Origin: Nitriliruptoraceae bacterium
GTDB taxonomy: Bacteria; Actinomycetota; Nitriliruptoria; Nitriliruptorales; Nitriliruptoraceae
Length of the DNA stretch: 5,657 nt
Reading direction: 5' to 3'
Assembly: GCA_007134165.1 (NCBI GenBank)
Contig: SLLJ01000446.1
Location: 1 to 5,657 of the forward strand
Below the pieces are notes generated by a model that was given only the letters and a program-made list of their open reading frames with translations, searched no databases and was not told the DNA's origin. The position numbers and the translations under genes are program-made. Within the stretch, counting starts at the first letter, position 1. Every line of letters begins with the position of its first letter. This document shows positions 5,644 through 5,657 of the stretch, one piece after another.

Positions 5644-5657
5644 GGCCCTGATCCACC

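Noticed and set aside
5570..5656. hydB beginning at the GTG at the right window edge
   Set aside because: The added 29 residues (MDQGRVHRPLSG onward) do not look like a family N-terminus and overlap the promoter-like pair and palindrome. Not excluded outright, because the frame has no stop before the edge.

Overview
The window is a GC-rich stretch, roughly 70% G+C by eye, dominated by one minus-strand operon that makes a cytosolic NAD(P)-linked group 3b [NiFe] hydrogenase ('sulfhydrogenase' type). High GC, frequent GTG starts, 4-nt stop/start overlaps and hairpin terminators without a T-run suggest an actinobacterium (Actinomycetota). No 16S or species-specific marker is present, so the genus cannot be named.

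Layout, in transcription order on the minus strand: (1) a short upstream region (about 5570-5657) with a possible promoter and a DosR-like GGGTC-N4-GACCC palindrome; (2) hydB, a two-[4Fe-4S] beta subunit (about 5569-4421); (3) a 176-aa stand-alone cyclic-nucleotide-binding-fold protein with an atypical ligand pocket (4424-3894); (4) hydG, the FAD/NAD(P)/[2Fe-2S] gamma subunit (3916-3065); (5) hydD, the three-[4Fe-4S] small (delta) subunit (3068-2265); (6) hydA, the NiFe-site large (alpha) subunit (2268-946); (7) a HycI/HybD-type maturation endopeptidase (949-491). A hairpin that looks like the operon terminator lies at 481-448. Every gene junction overlaps: four 4-nt ATGA/GTGA overlaps and one overlap of about 17-23 nt.

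How they work together: HydA oxidises or forms H2 at a Ni-Fe site. Electrons pass through the three clusters of HydD and the clusters of HydG and HydB, to or from the FAD of HydG, where NAD(P) is reduced or NADPH oxidised. The endopeptidase removes the last nine residues of HydA after nickel insertion. The general hyp nickel/iron assembly genes are not in the window. The cyclic-nucleotide-fold protein is translationally coupled between two structural genes and is the least explained member.

The left end (1-447) has no convincing gene. It holds a perfect 13-bp hairpin (37-71) that probably terminates a plus-strand gene lying outside the window, a second weaker hairpin (106-128), an 11-bp tandem duplication (140-161) and otherwise featureless GC-rich DNA.
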